Below, one piece after another: positions 17,884-26,323 of a stretch of 51,561 nt of DNA. The stretch comes from an uncultured Paracoccaceae bacterium (lineage in GTDB: Bacteria; Pseudomonadota; Alphaproteobacteria; Rhodobacterales; Rhodobacteraceae). Positions within the stretch are counted from its first letter, which is position 1. Each line of letters begins with the position of its first letter. The position numbers and the translations under genes were made by a program. The notes under the pieces are model-generated. The model was not told the origin of the DNA, did no database searches, and was given only the letters and a program-made list of their open reading frames with translations. Where the stretch lies: NCBI GenBank assembly GCA_937916485.1, contig CALFSV010000360.1, forward strand, positions 1-51,561, in the 5' to 3' direction.

Positions 17884-19077
17884 ATGACCGATTTCTTCGC
17901 CACCAAAGCCCTGTTCCACCTGCCCAAGGGGATGATTTACCTCGATGGCAATTCGCTTGGCCCGCTGCCCCTGTCGGCCCCTGAACGGGTGGCCCGGACC
18001 ATGGCGGCGGAATGGGGCGAGATGCTGATCACCGGCTGGAACAAGGCGGGTTGGATGGCCCAACCGACTGAGATGGGGGACCGTGTCGGCCGCCTTATCG
18101 GGGCAGAGCCGGGCCACGTCGTGCTGGGTGACACCCTGTCGATCAAGGTGTTTCAGGCCCTCGCCGCTGCCCTTGAAATGCGCCCGGGCCGCAAGGTGAT
18201 CCTATCGGACAGCGGCAATTTTCCGTCCGACCTCTACATGGCCGAAGGGCTGATCGCCGCCCTCAAGCAAGGGCATGAATTGCGGGTGGTCGCCCCCGAG
18301 GCGGTGGCAGAGGCAATCGACGGCGACGTGGCCGTCATGATGATCACCGAAGTGGACTACCGCACCGGCCGCCGTCACGACATGGCCGATCTGACCCGCC
18401 GCGCCCATCAGGCCGGTGCGTTGGCGATCTGGGACCTTGCCCACTCGGCCGGGGCCTTTCCCGTCGATGTGGCGGGGGGCATGGCCGATTTCGTGGTGGG
18501 CTGCACCTACAAATACATCAACGGCGGGCCGGGCGCCCCCGCGTTCATCTATGTCGCCCCTCGCCATGCCGGGACGGTGAACCCCGCCCTGTCCGGTTGG
18601 CTTGGACACGAGGCCCCTTTTGCCTTTGACCCGTCCTACAGGCCCGGTCCGGGGATCGAACGGATGCGGGTCGGCACCCCCCCCGTTCTGGGGCTGGCGG
18701 CCCTCGACGCAGCCCTCGACATCTGGGACAGCGTCGATATGGACGCCCTTCGCGCCCGATCGCTTGAGCTGACAGACCGGTTCATCGCAGGGGTCGAGGC
18801 CGCCTGCCCTACCCTTCGGCTGGCCACCCCCCGTGACCACGCTTTGCGCGGCAGCCAGGTGTCCTTTCACTTTGCCGATGGCTATGCCGCCATGCAGGCG
18901 CTGATCGGGCGCGGCGTGATCGGGGACTTTCGCGCCCCGGACATCATGCGGTTCGGCTTTACCCCGCTTTACATCGACCTTGATGACGTGGACCGGGCTG
19001 TTGCCATCCTTGCCGAGGTGATTGGAAAGGGCCTCTGGGATCGGCCCGAATACAAGACGCGCGCCCGCGTTACCTGA
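17884..19077 (+). CDS. kynU: kynureninase
   Basis: PLP-dependent hydrolase of L-kynurenine to anthranilate and alanine, 397 residues, cytoplasmic. The opening YLDGNSLGPLP, the SDSGNFPSDLYMAEG segment, the Asp motif AIWDLAHSAGA and the Schiff-base Lys210 in CTYKYINGGPGAPAF are diagnostic. The C-terminal RFGFTPLY also fits. No tryptophan 2,3-dioxygenase or kynurenine formamidase is in the window, so the pathway partners lie elsewhere. It follows the SDR gene closely. Confidence 0.95.
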   Translation: MTDFFATKALFHLPKGMIYLDGNSLGPLPLSAPERVARTMAAEWGEMLITGWNKAGWMAQPTEMGDRVGRLIGAEPGHVVLGDTLSIKVFQALAAALEMRPGRKVILSDSGNFPSDLYMAEGLIAALKQGHELRVVAPEAVAEAIDGDVAVMMITEVDYRTGRRHDMADLTRRAHQAGALAIWDLAHSAGAFPVDVAGGMADFVVGCTYKYINGGPGAPAFIYVAPRHAGTVNPALSGWLGHEAPFAFDPSYRPGPGIERMRVGTPPVLGLAALDAALDIWDSVDMDALRARSLELTDRFIAGVEAACPTLRLATPRDHALRGSQVSFHFADGYAAMQALIGRGVIGDFRAPDIMRFGFTPLYIDLDDVDRAVAILAEVIGKGLWDRPEYKTRARVT

Positions 19078-19439
19078 TCGGACAGAGTCTCGCCCGAAGG
19101 CCACTCTCGCGCAAACCTGCCCGCGATCTGTGTCAGACAACATTCGCTGTCTTCGTTTCGGGAACAATAAGGCAATTGGCGACCCGATTGCCCTGCTTCC
19201 TCCCCTGTTTGTCCTCAATTCAGCATAATTTTGCCGCGCCGCCGGACTAAACCCAAAAGGATAGTTTTGGCGCATTGGGATAATTTAGACCCGACGCACC
19301 CTTCCAAGGTGGGCATTTGAATGAATTGCGGGGCCGAATTTTGGGCCATACAGCAGCAAGGCAAAACAGGTTCGGAGCCTATCCGGACTTACCGGTGCAG
19401 GCTGACCGCCCCCTTGCCTAAATTGGCGGGGTCTGGGCG
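19078..19439. other. 362-bp gap between kynU and the RTX gene
   Basis: No gene seen. The stretch is clearly richer in A+T than its flanks from about 19140 to 19340. A weak inverted repeat GGCAAT (19171-19176) and ATTGCC (19187-19192) could fold after kynU. The promoter of the long RTX gene presumably lies here, but I cannot place a convincing -35/-10 pair. Confidence 0.5.
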
Positions 19440-22400
19440 ATGAGCAATGGCACCGTTTCTGGAACCACAGGAAGCGACGTAATTGCTGCAGGCTTTGTCG
19501 ACATCGACCGAGACCAGGTCGATGCCAATGACGCTTTGCTGCCCGGGGCCTTGGCAAATGACGACCTGATCGAGGCAGGCGCTGGCAACGACACCGTCGA
19601 TGCCGGGGCTGGCAATGACGCGATCTACGGCGACAGCGGCGACGACCGGTTGTCGGGTGGGGCCGAGGACGACCTGATTTACGGCGGGACAGGCTACGAC
19701 CGGCTGTTTGGCGGGACTGGCCACGATACGCTTTACGCAGGAACCGAGGATGACACCCTCGATGGCGGCGACGGCAATGACATCCTTTATGGAGGTGACG
19801 GCTACGACCAGATCGTAGGAGGGATTGGAGACGATACCATCTACGGAGGGGACGGCAACGACCTGATCTATGGCCAAAGCGGCGCCGACAGTATCGAGGG
19901 CGGCGCTGGCAACGACACCCTCGACGGTGGATCAGATTCGGACCATATCGGCGGTGGCATCGGCGACGACGACATAGACGGTGGGGAAGAAAACGACACG
20001 GTCCACGGCGGCGACGGCAATGATATCGTTGAGGGCGGCCAAGGCGACGATACCGTTTACGGCGACGCCGGGAACGACACGATCACCATCGGCTCTGGCG
20101 ACGACGAGATTTACGGTGGGGACGGCGACGATACCTTCCTTGTAACCAATGACCTCGGTGGTTTCGGGACCGACACCATCGACGGCGGCGACCTGGACGA
20201 GACGACGGGCGACGTGCTGGATGCAACGTCGCTGAACCAGGATATGCAGGTGTTCCTCAATTCCGCTGGCACGGGCGAGCTTCTGGACGGGCGCGCCGGG
20301 GTCACCTTCAGCGGCATCGAAAAGGTGCTGATGGGGGAAGGCTGGGATTACTTTGTCGGGTCGGACGAGGCTGACAATGTGTCGATGGGCACCGGGGCCG
20401 ACTCTGTCATCGCGGGTCAAGGCGACGACATAATCGACCTTGGTCCGGCTGATGGAGATGAGGACACCCTGCAGATCGCCGATGGCGACGGTCACGACAT
20501 CATCACCGGCTTTGAAGCGCCCATCGACAATGGCGATGGCACCTTTACAGGACAGGACCGGATCGACGTCTACGACCTCACCGATGCCAATGGGGCCAAG
20601 CTGAACGCGCTGGACGTTGTCGTTTCGGATGACGGGAACGGAAACGCCGTCCTGACCTTCCCCAACGGCGCCGCCATGACCCTGATCGGTGCCGCGCCAT
20701 CGCAGGTGTCAAGCCTCACCGCACTTGAGGCGATGGGCATCCCCCTGCCCAACTACGTGGTCAAAGGCACGGATGAGGCCGACGTCATCGATAGCACCTA
20801 CCTCAGCGACTACGAAGGCGATGTGGTCGATGGCAATGATGCCGCCGATGGGTCCAACGACGACTCGATCGTCGGTTTCGAAGGTAATGACCGCATCTAC
20901 GCGGGCGCTGGCAATGACACCGTCGGCAACGCCGACGACGAAGGGGGCGACGACAGCCTTTACGGCGGCGACGGGAACGACAGCCTGCACGGCGGCTCTG
21001 GCAACGACCCGGTCGATGGCGACGCAGGCGACGATACGCTGACCGGCGGCACCGGGCGGGATACCCTTCGCGGTGGTGATGGCAATGACCGCCTCATCAT
21101 GGGCGACGGGGACGGCTACGACCTGATCTATGGTGGCGAAGATGCGGACGGCGGCGATATCGACACCCTCGTGCTGCAGGCCGATGCCGAAACGGCTGGG
21201 GTCACCGTCACCCTCAGCGGATCTGAAACGGGCAGCTTTGACTTTGACGCAAGTGCGGCACACGGCTCCTTCTTTGGGATCGAAGCCTTTGAACTGACAG
21301 ACTACGCCGACAGCTTTGACGCGACCAATGCCTTGTACGGAAGCAGCCTTGCCGCGGGCGCCGGCGACGGCGACGACAGCGTTCTGGGTGGCATGGGTGA
21401 CGATACCCTCTTTCTGGGCGCAGGGGCCGACACTGTCGACGCGGGAACCGGCAACGATACCATCAACCTTGGCTCTGACAGCGACATCATCCGGCTGGAT
21501 GACGGGAATGGTCAGGATGTGATCCAGGGCTTTGCCAGTCCCGTCGCGGTCGGAGATGGCACTTATACCGCGGTCGACCTGCTTGATGTCTCGGCCCTGA
21601 CCGATCTGGACGGTTCGCCCGTGAACACCCTGGACGTCATGGTTACGGCCGACGGCAATGGCGACGCCATCCTCACCTTTCCGGCGGGCGAACAGTTGAC
21701 GCTTGTCGGGGTGTCGGCCACCCTCATGTCCGACCCGGCAGCCCTTCCGGCCATCGGCATCCCGCAATTGGATTTCGAGGTCGAGGGGACGGATGCGGGA
21801 GAAATCCTTAACGCCGGTTATGCAGGCGATCCCGAAGGCGACGTCATCGATGGCGCCGACGCCGAAGATGGATCGAACGACGACCTGATCCGGGCCGTAG
21901 GCGGGGCTGACCTTGTGTTTGCGGGCGATGGCGATGACATCGTCTATGGCGGCATGGGGGACGACACGCTTTTGGGCGGCGTCGGAAACGACCGCATCTT
22001 TGGCGAGGCCGACAACGATCTTCTGAATGGCGAGATCGGAGACGACACCGTATCGGGCGGTGACGGCGACGACGAGATCCACGGCGAGGCCGGAAATGAC
22101 CGTCTGACCGGTGATGAAGGGTCTGACACGATCTTTGGCGGCGACAACGACGACCTGATCTACGGTGATCTTCTGGATGGGTCAGATGCCCCCGGCGGAG
22201 CCGACTGGGTCTACGGGGGCGATGGCAAGGACGTCATCTACGGCGGGACGGGCGACGACAGCCTCTCGGGCGACGCGGGCGAGGACATCGTCTACGGCGG
22301 CGAGGGCGACGACTACGTCAACGGCCAGAACGACAACGACACCCTCTACGGCGACGCAGGCGCGGACTGGATCGAATCCGGTCAGGGCAACGACAAGACC

Positions 22401-24056
22401 TATGGCGGCGCGGGCGACGATTCGCTGAACGGCGGCCTTGGCGACGACTACGTCTGGGGCGGCTACGGCGACGACCTTCATGTGGTCGAGGACAGCTTTG
22501 GCAATGACACCTACTTTGGCGACAGCGAAGCCGAGGATTATGGCGATACCCTTGACCTGTCCGCCGTCACCGCCGACCTGAGGGTCGACCTGACGGACGG
22601 GTACTACGAGGTCGGCAGCTTTACCGACGGCACCTCGACCGCGACCTTCTCGGAGATCGAGCATATCGTGCTTGGCGCGGGCAACGACACGCTGGTGCTG
22701 GCCGACAACGGGGGCAGCGACACCGTACAGGGCTTTACCGCCCCGACGGACAATGGCGACGGTACCTTTACCGGCAACGATCTGATTGATGTCACCGGGC
22801 TGACCCGCGACATGGGGCTGACCCAGATCAATGTGGGTGACGTCGATTTATCCTCGAACGTGGATGGCTGGGCCGTCCTGACCTTTCCGAGCGGCGTCAA
22901 TCTAACCCTGCAAGGGGTTGCAGCGGCCGATATCGACAGTGCTGCAGCCCTTCACGCGATGGGCATTCCCTATTCAGACGGGGTGATCAGCGGCACGGCT
23001 GGCGGCGACCTAATCGACGAAAGCTATGCCGAGGACCCGGATGGCGACCAGATCGACGATGGCAACATCCGTCATATGGCGGCCGACGGACAAGACAACG
23101 TCATCGCAGCCGGTGACGGCGCCGACACCGTCTTTGGCGGGGCCGGCAACGACGAAGTGTCCGGCGGCGCCGAGGGTGACACGCTATACGGCGGTCTTGG
23201 CGCGGATACGCTGTCGGGCGACGCAGGCGACGACATCCTTCAGGTGGTGCAAGGCGACACCGCCTATGGCGGCTCGGGCGACGACATCTTCGTCCTCGAA
23301 GACCTGCTTGAAGTCGGCACCGGCGCGATCAGCATCGACGGCGGCATTGCGGGCGAAGGCACCGGTGACATCCTGAAACTGGGTCGGCTCGCCGATCTGG
23401 AAAGCCTCACCACCGTTGACGACGGAACGGGCAGCCTTTCGGGCAATGTTACCCTTGATGACGGCTCCCTTCTCACCTTTTCGGAGATCGAAAGCATCAT
23501 CTGCTTTGGCGCTGGAACCCGGATCGCCACCGCGCGAGGGTCGCGCTGCGTTGAGGATTTGCAGGTCGGCGATATGGTCGTGACGCGGGATCACGGGCTT
23601 CAACCGATCCGCTGGATCGGCACCCGGACGGTACCGGCCAAGGGCGACTTTGCCCCCATTCGCATCCGGCCCGGCGTCCTGAAAGGACAAGAGAACGACA
23701 TCGTCGTCTCGCCCCAGCACCGCATGCTGTTTCAGGGCTACCGGTCGCAATTGCTGTTCGGCGAAAGCGAGGTTCTGGTTGCGGCCAAGCATCTGGTCGA
23801 CGGCGTCGACGTCACGGTCGAGCAGCGGGCCGAGATCACATACGTCCACATCCTGTTCGACATGCACGAGATCATCTTTGCCGAAGGGGCGGCCTCGGAA
23901 AGCTTTCACCCCGGCGAGGTCGGCCTGTGCGCCGTCCACGGTGCCGCGCGGGAAGAGCTGTTCGCCCTGTTCCCCGATCTGCGCGGCATGCCGTCGACCT
24001 ATGGCGGCACGGCCCGCCGCTGCTTGAAAAAGCACGAAGCGCTTTTGCTGGAATAA
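19440..24056 (+). CDS. secreted RTX calcium-binding repeat protein with C-terminal Hint domain
   Basis: A 1538-residue, strongly acidic protein without a Sec signal peptide, as expected for type I secretion. Blocks of the calcium-binding nonapeptide GGxGxDxUx (for example GGDGNDILY) fill roughly residues 45-230, 480-560, 650-690, 815-1010 and 1220-1290. Between blocks a super-module recurs: GF..P..NGDGT(F/Y), then LTFP.G..LTL.G, ending (M/I)GIP, at about 20507-20746, 21525-21770 and 22728-22972; each copy is followed by a (D/E)GD.(I/V)D segment. The C-terminal 180 residues form a Hint domain starting at Cys1355 (CFGAGTRIAT, VEDLQVGDMVVTRD, VSPQHRML), the arrangement seen in many Rhodobacteraceae RTX proteins. 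No type I transporter genes are nearby. Its role (adhesion, surface layer or toxin-like) is not shown by the sequence. Confidence 0.9.
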   Translation: MSNGTVSGTTGSDVIAAGFVDIDRDQVDANDALLPGALANDDLIEAGAGNDTVDAGAGNDAIYGDSGDDRLSGGAEDDLIYGGTGYDRLFGGTGHDTLYAGTEDDTLDGGDGNDILYGGDGYDQIVGGIGDDTIYGGDGNDLIYGQSGADSIEGGAGNDTLDGGSDSDHIGGGIGDDDIDGGEENDTVHGGDGNDIVEGGQGDDTVYGDAGNDTITIGSGDDEIYGGDGDDTFLVTNDLGGFGTDTIDGGDLDETTGDVLDATSLNQDMQVFLNSAGTGELLDGRAGVTFSGIEKVLMGEGWDYFVGSDEADNVSMGTGADSVIAGQGDDIIDLGPADGDEDTLQIADGDGHDIITGFEAPIDNGDGTFTGQDRIDVYDLTDANGAKLNALDVVVSDDGNGNAVLTFPNGAAMTLIGAAPSQVSSLTALEAMGIPLPNYVVKGTDEADVIDSTYLSDYEGDVVDGNDAADGSNDDSIVGFEGNDRIYAGAGNDTVGNADDEGGDDSLYGGDGNDSLHGGSGNDPVDGDAGDDTLTGGTGRDTLRGGDGNDRLIMGDGDGYDLIYGGEDADGGDIDTLVLQADAETAGVTVTLSGSETGSFDFDASAAHGSFFGIEAFELTDYADSFDATNALYGSSLAAGAGDGDDSVLGGMGDDTLFLGAGADTVDAGTGNDTINLGSDSDIIRLDDGNGQDVIQGFASPVAVGDGTYTAVDLLDVSALTDLDGSPVNTLDVMVTADGNGDAILTFPAGEQLTLVGVSATLMSDPAALPAIGIPQLDFEVEGTDAGEILNAGYAGDPEGDVIDGADAEDGSNDDLIRAVGGADLVFAGDGDDIVYGGMGDDTLLGGVGNDRIFGEADNDLLNGEIGDDTVSGGDGDDEIHGEAGNDRLTGDEGSDTIFGGDNDDLIYGDLLDGSDAPGGADWVYGGDGKDVIYGGTGDDSLSGDAGEDIVYGGEGDDYVNGQNDNDTLYGDAGADWIESGQGNDKTYGGAGDDSLNGGLGDDYVWGGYGDDLHVVEDSFGNDTYFGDSEAEDYGDTLDLSAVTADLRVDLTDGYYEVGSFTDGTSTATFSEIEHIVLGAGNDTLVLADNGGSDTVQGFTAPTDNGDGTFTGNDLIDVTGLTRDMGLTQINVGDVDLSSNVDGWAVLTFPSGVNLTLQGVAAADIDSAAALHAMGIPYSDGVISGTAGGDLIDESYAEDPDGDQIDDGNIRHMAADGQDNVIAAGDGADTVFGGAGNDEVSGGAEGDTLYGGLGADTLSGDAGDDILQVVQGDTAYGGSGDDIFVLEDLLEVGTGAISIDGGIAGEGTGDILKLGRLADLESLTTVDDGTGSLSGNVTLDDGSLLTFSEIESIICFGAGTRIATARGSRCVEDLQVGDMVVTRDHGLQPIRWIGTRTVPAKGDFAPIRIRPGVLKGQENDIVVSPQHRMLFQGYRSQLLFGESEVLVAAKHLVDGVDVTVEQRAEITYVHILFDMHEIIFAEGAASESFHPGEVGLCAVHGAAREELFALFPDLRGMPSTYGGTARRCLKKHEALLLE

Positions 24057-24073
24057 GCCCCTACCCGGCCTGT

Positions 24074-24763
24074 CTAGGCGCCCAGCACGGCCCGGTAATC
24101 GCTGACCAGAAGGTGGGTCGGGGCCACATCCTCTTGGATCGTGGCAAACCGGCCAATCGGTTCGCGGAAGATGTTGTCGGTCTCGTCGTCATTGACGGTC
24201 GACACTTCACCGATCAGCACATCGCCCCCTTCGCCCCAAAAGGCGTGCCAGTCGCCCGGCATCAGGGTGACGCTTTCGCCGGGGGCCAGCTTCAGCTTGT
24301 CGCCGGGGGCGTAGTCCCGCCGAATGCCGTCACACCAGACGGTGCCGCCCTTGTCCTCGGCAAAGTGGCCTGCATCGTCGGACCCGAACAGTTCGATGAC
24401 CAGAGTGGCCCCACCCCGGTTGATGATGTCTTCGGCCTTGATGACGTGGGTATGCATGGGTGATAGCTGATCCTGCTTTGAAATCAACAGCTTCTCGGCA
24501 TAGCACATGCCACCCCCACGTTGCAGGTCGGCGAGCCGGCCATTACGCAGGGTGAACAGGAACAACCCCATCTCGTCATAGCGCCCTGCCCCATAGTCGC
24601 TGATATCCCAACCGCAGCGGGCGGAAATGATGTTCGCCGCCTCGGATTTGCGGGCGGCGAATTCCTCGGGCGTCCAATAGGCAAAGGGCGGAAGGACAAA
24701 GCCGTACTGGCGGATCATGTCGTCCGCTTCGGCCATGATTGCGTTGATGCGAGAGCGTTTCAT
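24074..24763 (-). CDS. D-lyxose/D-mannose isomerase family protein
   Basis: A 229-residue cupin-fold sugar isomerase. The metal-binding set His-x-His...Glu is visible in MHTHVIKAEDIINRGG, with a later His in GDWHAFWGEG, and the N-terminal MKRSRINAIMAEADD is typical. It would interconvert D-lyxose with D-xylulose or D-mannose with D-fructose. The ATG at 24761-24763 has AGGGAA 5 nt upstream, and a longer in-frame start lacks such a site. No sugar transporter or kinase is nearby, so the in vivo substrate is open. It converges with the RTX gene, with a 17-bp gap. Confidence 0.87.
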   Translation of the reverse strand: MKRSRINAIMAEADDMIRQYGFVLPPFAYWTPEEFAARKSEAANIISARCGWDISDYGAGRYDEMGLFLFTLRNGRLADLQRGGGMCYAEKLLISKQDQLSPMHTHVIKAEDIINRGGATLVIELFGSDDAGHFAEDKGGTVWCDGIRRDYAPGDKLKLAPGESVTLMPGDWHAFWGEGGDVLIGEVSTVNDDETDNIFREPIGRFATIQEDVAPTHLLVSDYRAVLGA

Positions 24764-24875
24764 GAAGTTCCCTGGAGTGTTGTTCCAACGATCACCGGAT
24801 GTCGCGTAATCGTTTACGGACAACCATGCCAGCGCCGCGCGGAAATCTCAATCGGATTGTCGGAATATCAGGGTA

Positions 24876-25655
24876 TCAGGCAGACAGCCGCGTCTGCTGA
24901 GTCAACCGGCCCGCCGCCCATGCCCGCGCCGCATCCCCGAATGCGGTGAAAAGCGGCAGGGACACCGGGTCCGTCGCCGCGTTCCATTCCGGATGCCATT
25001 GGACGGACAGGGTAAATCCCGGGGCGCCTTCGACATAGATCGCCTCTGGCGTGCCGTCAGGTGCCGTGCCGTCGATGACGATCCGCTGGCCTGGCCGTTT
25101 GATGCCCTGCCCGTGCAGAGTATTCGTCATAACCTCTTGCGTGCCCATCAGGCGGTGAAACGGCCCACCCTCGATGAAGGTCACGACGTGACGCAGGGCA
25201 AACTTTTCCTCAAGCGTGCCGTCGGGGGGCATGCGGTGATTGTCGCGGCCCGGCAGGTCCCGGATTTCGGGGTAGAGAGAGCCGCCCATGGCCACGTTGA
25301 CCTCTTGGAACCCACGGCAGACACCAAAGACCGGTTGCCCCAGCTCAACACAGGCGCGCACCAATGGCAGGGCGATGGCATCGCGGTCACGGTCAAAAGT
25401 GCCGTGGGCCGGTGTTTCAGCCTCACCATACTCTTCGGGGTGCACATTCGGGCGACCGCCGGTCAGCAGGAACCCGTCACAGGCGTCCAGCAGTTCCGGG
25501 ATCGAAACGATGGAGGGGTCGGACGGGATGATCAAAGGCAGACACCCCGCCGCCTGAGACACCGCGCAGGCGTTCATCGTACCGCTCGAATGGGCGGGAT
25601 ATTGGTCATTGATCAGGTGGCTGTTGCCGATGATGCCGATGACAGGCCGAGACAT
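24876..25655 (-). CDS. gamma-glutamyl-gamma-aminobutyrate hydrolase family (class I amidotransferase, C26)
   Basis: A 259-residue PuuD-like hydrolase. The nucleophile is Cys113 in FGVCRGFQEVNVAMGGSLYP and the His partner lies in SVQWHPEWN near residue 225. The N-terminal GIIGN and LLTGGRPNVHP are family features. PuuD frees GABA from gamma-glutamyl-GABA in putrescine breakdown, but paralogues have other amide substrates and no other puu gene is present here. GAGGGGAC precedes the ATG. It lies in the same direction as the lyxose isomerase gene, about 110 bp upstream of its start. Confidence 0.9.
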   Translation of the reverse strand: MSRPVIGIIGNSHLINDQYPAHSSGTMNACAVSQAAGCLPLIIPSDPSIVSIPELLDACDGFLLTGGRPNVHPEEYGEAETPAHGTFDRDRDAIALPLVRACVELGQPVFGVCRGFQEVNVAMGGSLYPEIRDLPGRDNHRMPPDGTLEEKFALRHVVTFIEGGPFHRLMGTQEVMTNTLHGQGIKRPGQRIVIDGTAPDGTPEAIYVEGAPGFTLSVQWHPEWNAATDPVSLPLFTAFGDAARAWAAGRLTQQTRLSA

Positions 25656-25792
25656 TGATGGTCCCCTCTTGTTAGCCCCTCAATATAAGGGCCGAAGGGT
25701 GATGAAAAGGTGAGCCTGCACAGAATTGCTGTGCCGTGATGCAAGTGACGCAAAAATGAGCAGTTTCAGACTGTCTCGGGATCTGTTTAGTG

Positions 25793-25842
25793 CCGGATGG
25801 CGCTTGTGGGCCATCCGGTCGTTAGGCAGGCAGGCCCTGCCT
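25793..25842 (-). terminator. double hairpin downstream of the GlcG-like gene
   Basis: CCGGATGGC (25793-25801) pairs perfectly with GCCATCCGG (25810-25818). A second stem follows from AGGCAGG and CCTGCCT at about 25823-25842, directly beyond the GlcG-like stop codon on the minus strand. No long U-run is present. The remaining part of the gap to the hydrolase gene holds nothing recognisable. Confidence 0.55.
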
Positions 25843-25844
25843 CT

Positions 25845-26273
25845 TCAGGCCTCACCCACCAGACCGGCCGCCTCGATCCCGGCTAGGCCGGCGATGGCAT
25901 CGTTTTCCGAGGTATCGCCGGTCACGCCGACGGCCCCGATGACAGTGCCGCGCTTGTCTCTAAGAAGGATACCGCCCGGCACTGGCACAACCTTGCCGCC
26001 GAACACACCGTTTACGGCGGTCAGGAAATAAGCCTGGGTTTCGGCGCGGGCCATCTGGGCGGTCCCGCCGATGCCCAGCATGACCGAGCCATAGGCCTTG
26101 CCCTGGGCCACGCCAAAGCGGCCCGGGCTCGCCCCGTCCTCGCGTTCGAACCCCATCACATGGCCGCCAGCGTCCAGGACGATGACCGATAGGGGCTTAA
26201 GGTCCATCTCGCGGCCCTTGGCGAGGGTCTTGCGTAGGATGATGCGGGTTTTGGCGAGGGTCAGGGCGGCCAT
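25845..26273 (-). CDS. GlcG/HbpS-family protein (DUF336)
   Basis: A 142-residue single-domain protein with the DUF336 core: VIVLDAGGHVMGFEREDGA, the AQGKAYGSVMLG helix and PGGILLRDKRGTVIGAVGVTGDTSENDA. Family members include GlcG of the glycolate operon and the haem-binding HbpS; the biochemical role is unsettled. It lies 50 bp downstream of malate synthase G on the same strand, with a palindromic element between. This fits the recurring glc association and suggests a link to glycolate/glyoxylate use. Confidence 0.88.
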   Translation of the reverse strand: MAALTLAKTRIILRKTLAKGREMDLKPLSVIVLDAGGHVMGFEREDGASPGRFGVAQGKAYGSVMLGIGGTAQMARAETQAYFLTAVNGVFGGKVVPVPGGILLRDKRGTVIGAVGVTGDTSENDAIAGLAGIEAAGLVGEA

Positions 26274-26296
26274 GGTCAGGTCCTTATGTTCAGGTC

Positions 26297-26322
26297 GTAA
26301 GGTGGGTCATGACCCACCTTAC
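26297..26322. repeat. palindromic element copy 1 (glcB / glcG-like gap)
   Basis: Perfect 26-bp palindrome with arms GTAAGGTGGGTCA/TGACCCACCTTAC. It begins one base beyond the glcB stop codon, counting on the minus strand, so the transcript reads TGA-G-GTAAGG. It is one of six related sites in the window. Confidence 0.9.
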
Positions 26323-26323
26323 C

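Noticed and set aside
20709..22082. Long antisense open frames opposite the RTX gene
   Set aside because: They arise from the strongly biased GGNGGNGAC-type codon pattern of the repeats; the encoded products are low-complexity Val/Ala/Asp mirrors without any family feature.
19560..22480. CRISPR-like periodic repeats
   Set aside because: The periodicity is 27 bp, codes for nine-residue RTX turns in one frame and varies at third positions; there are no spacers of uniform length.
23502..24056. Intein at the end of the RTX protein
   Set aside because: The Hint-type domain is C-terminal with no C-extein and no endonuclease; it matches the roseobacter RTX-Hint arrangement rather than a splicing intein.
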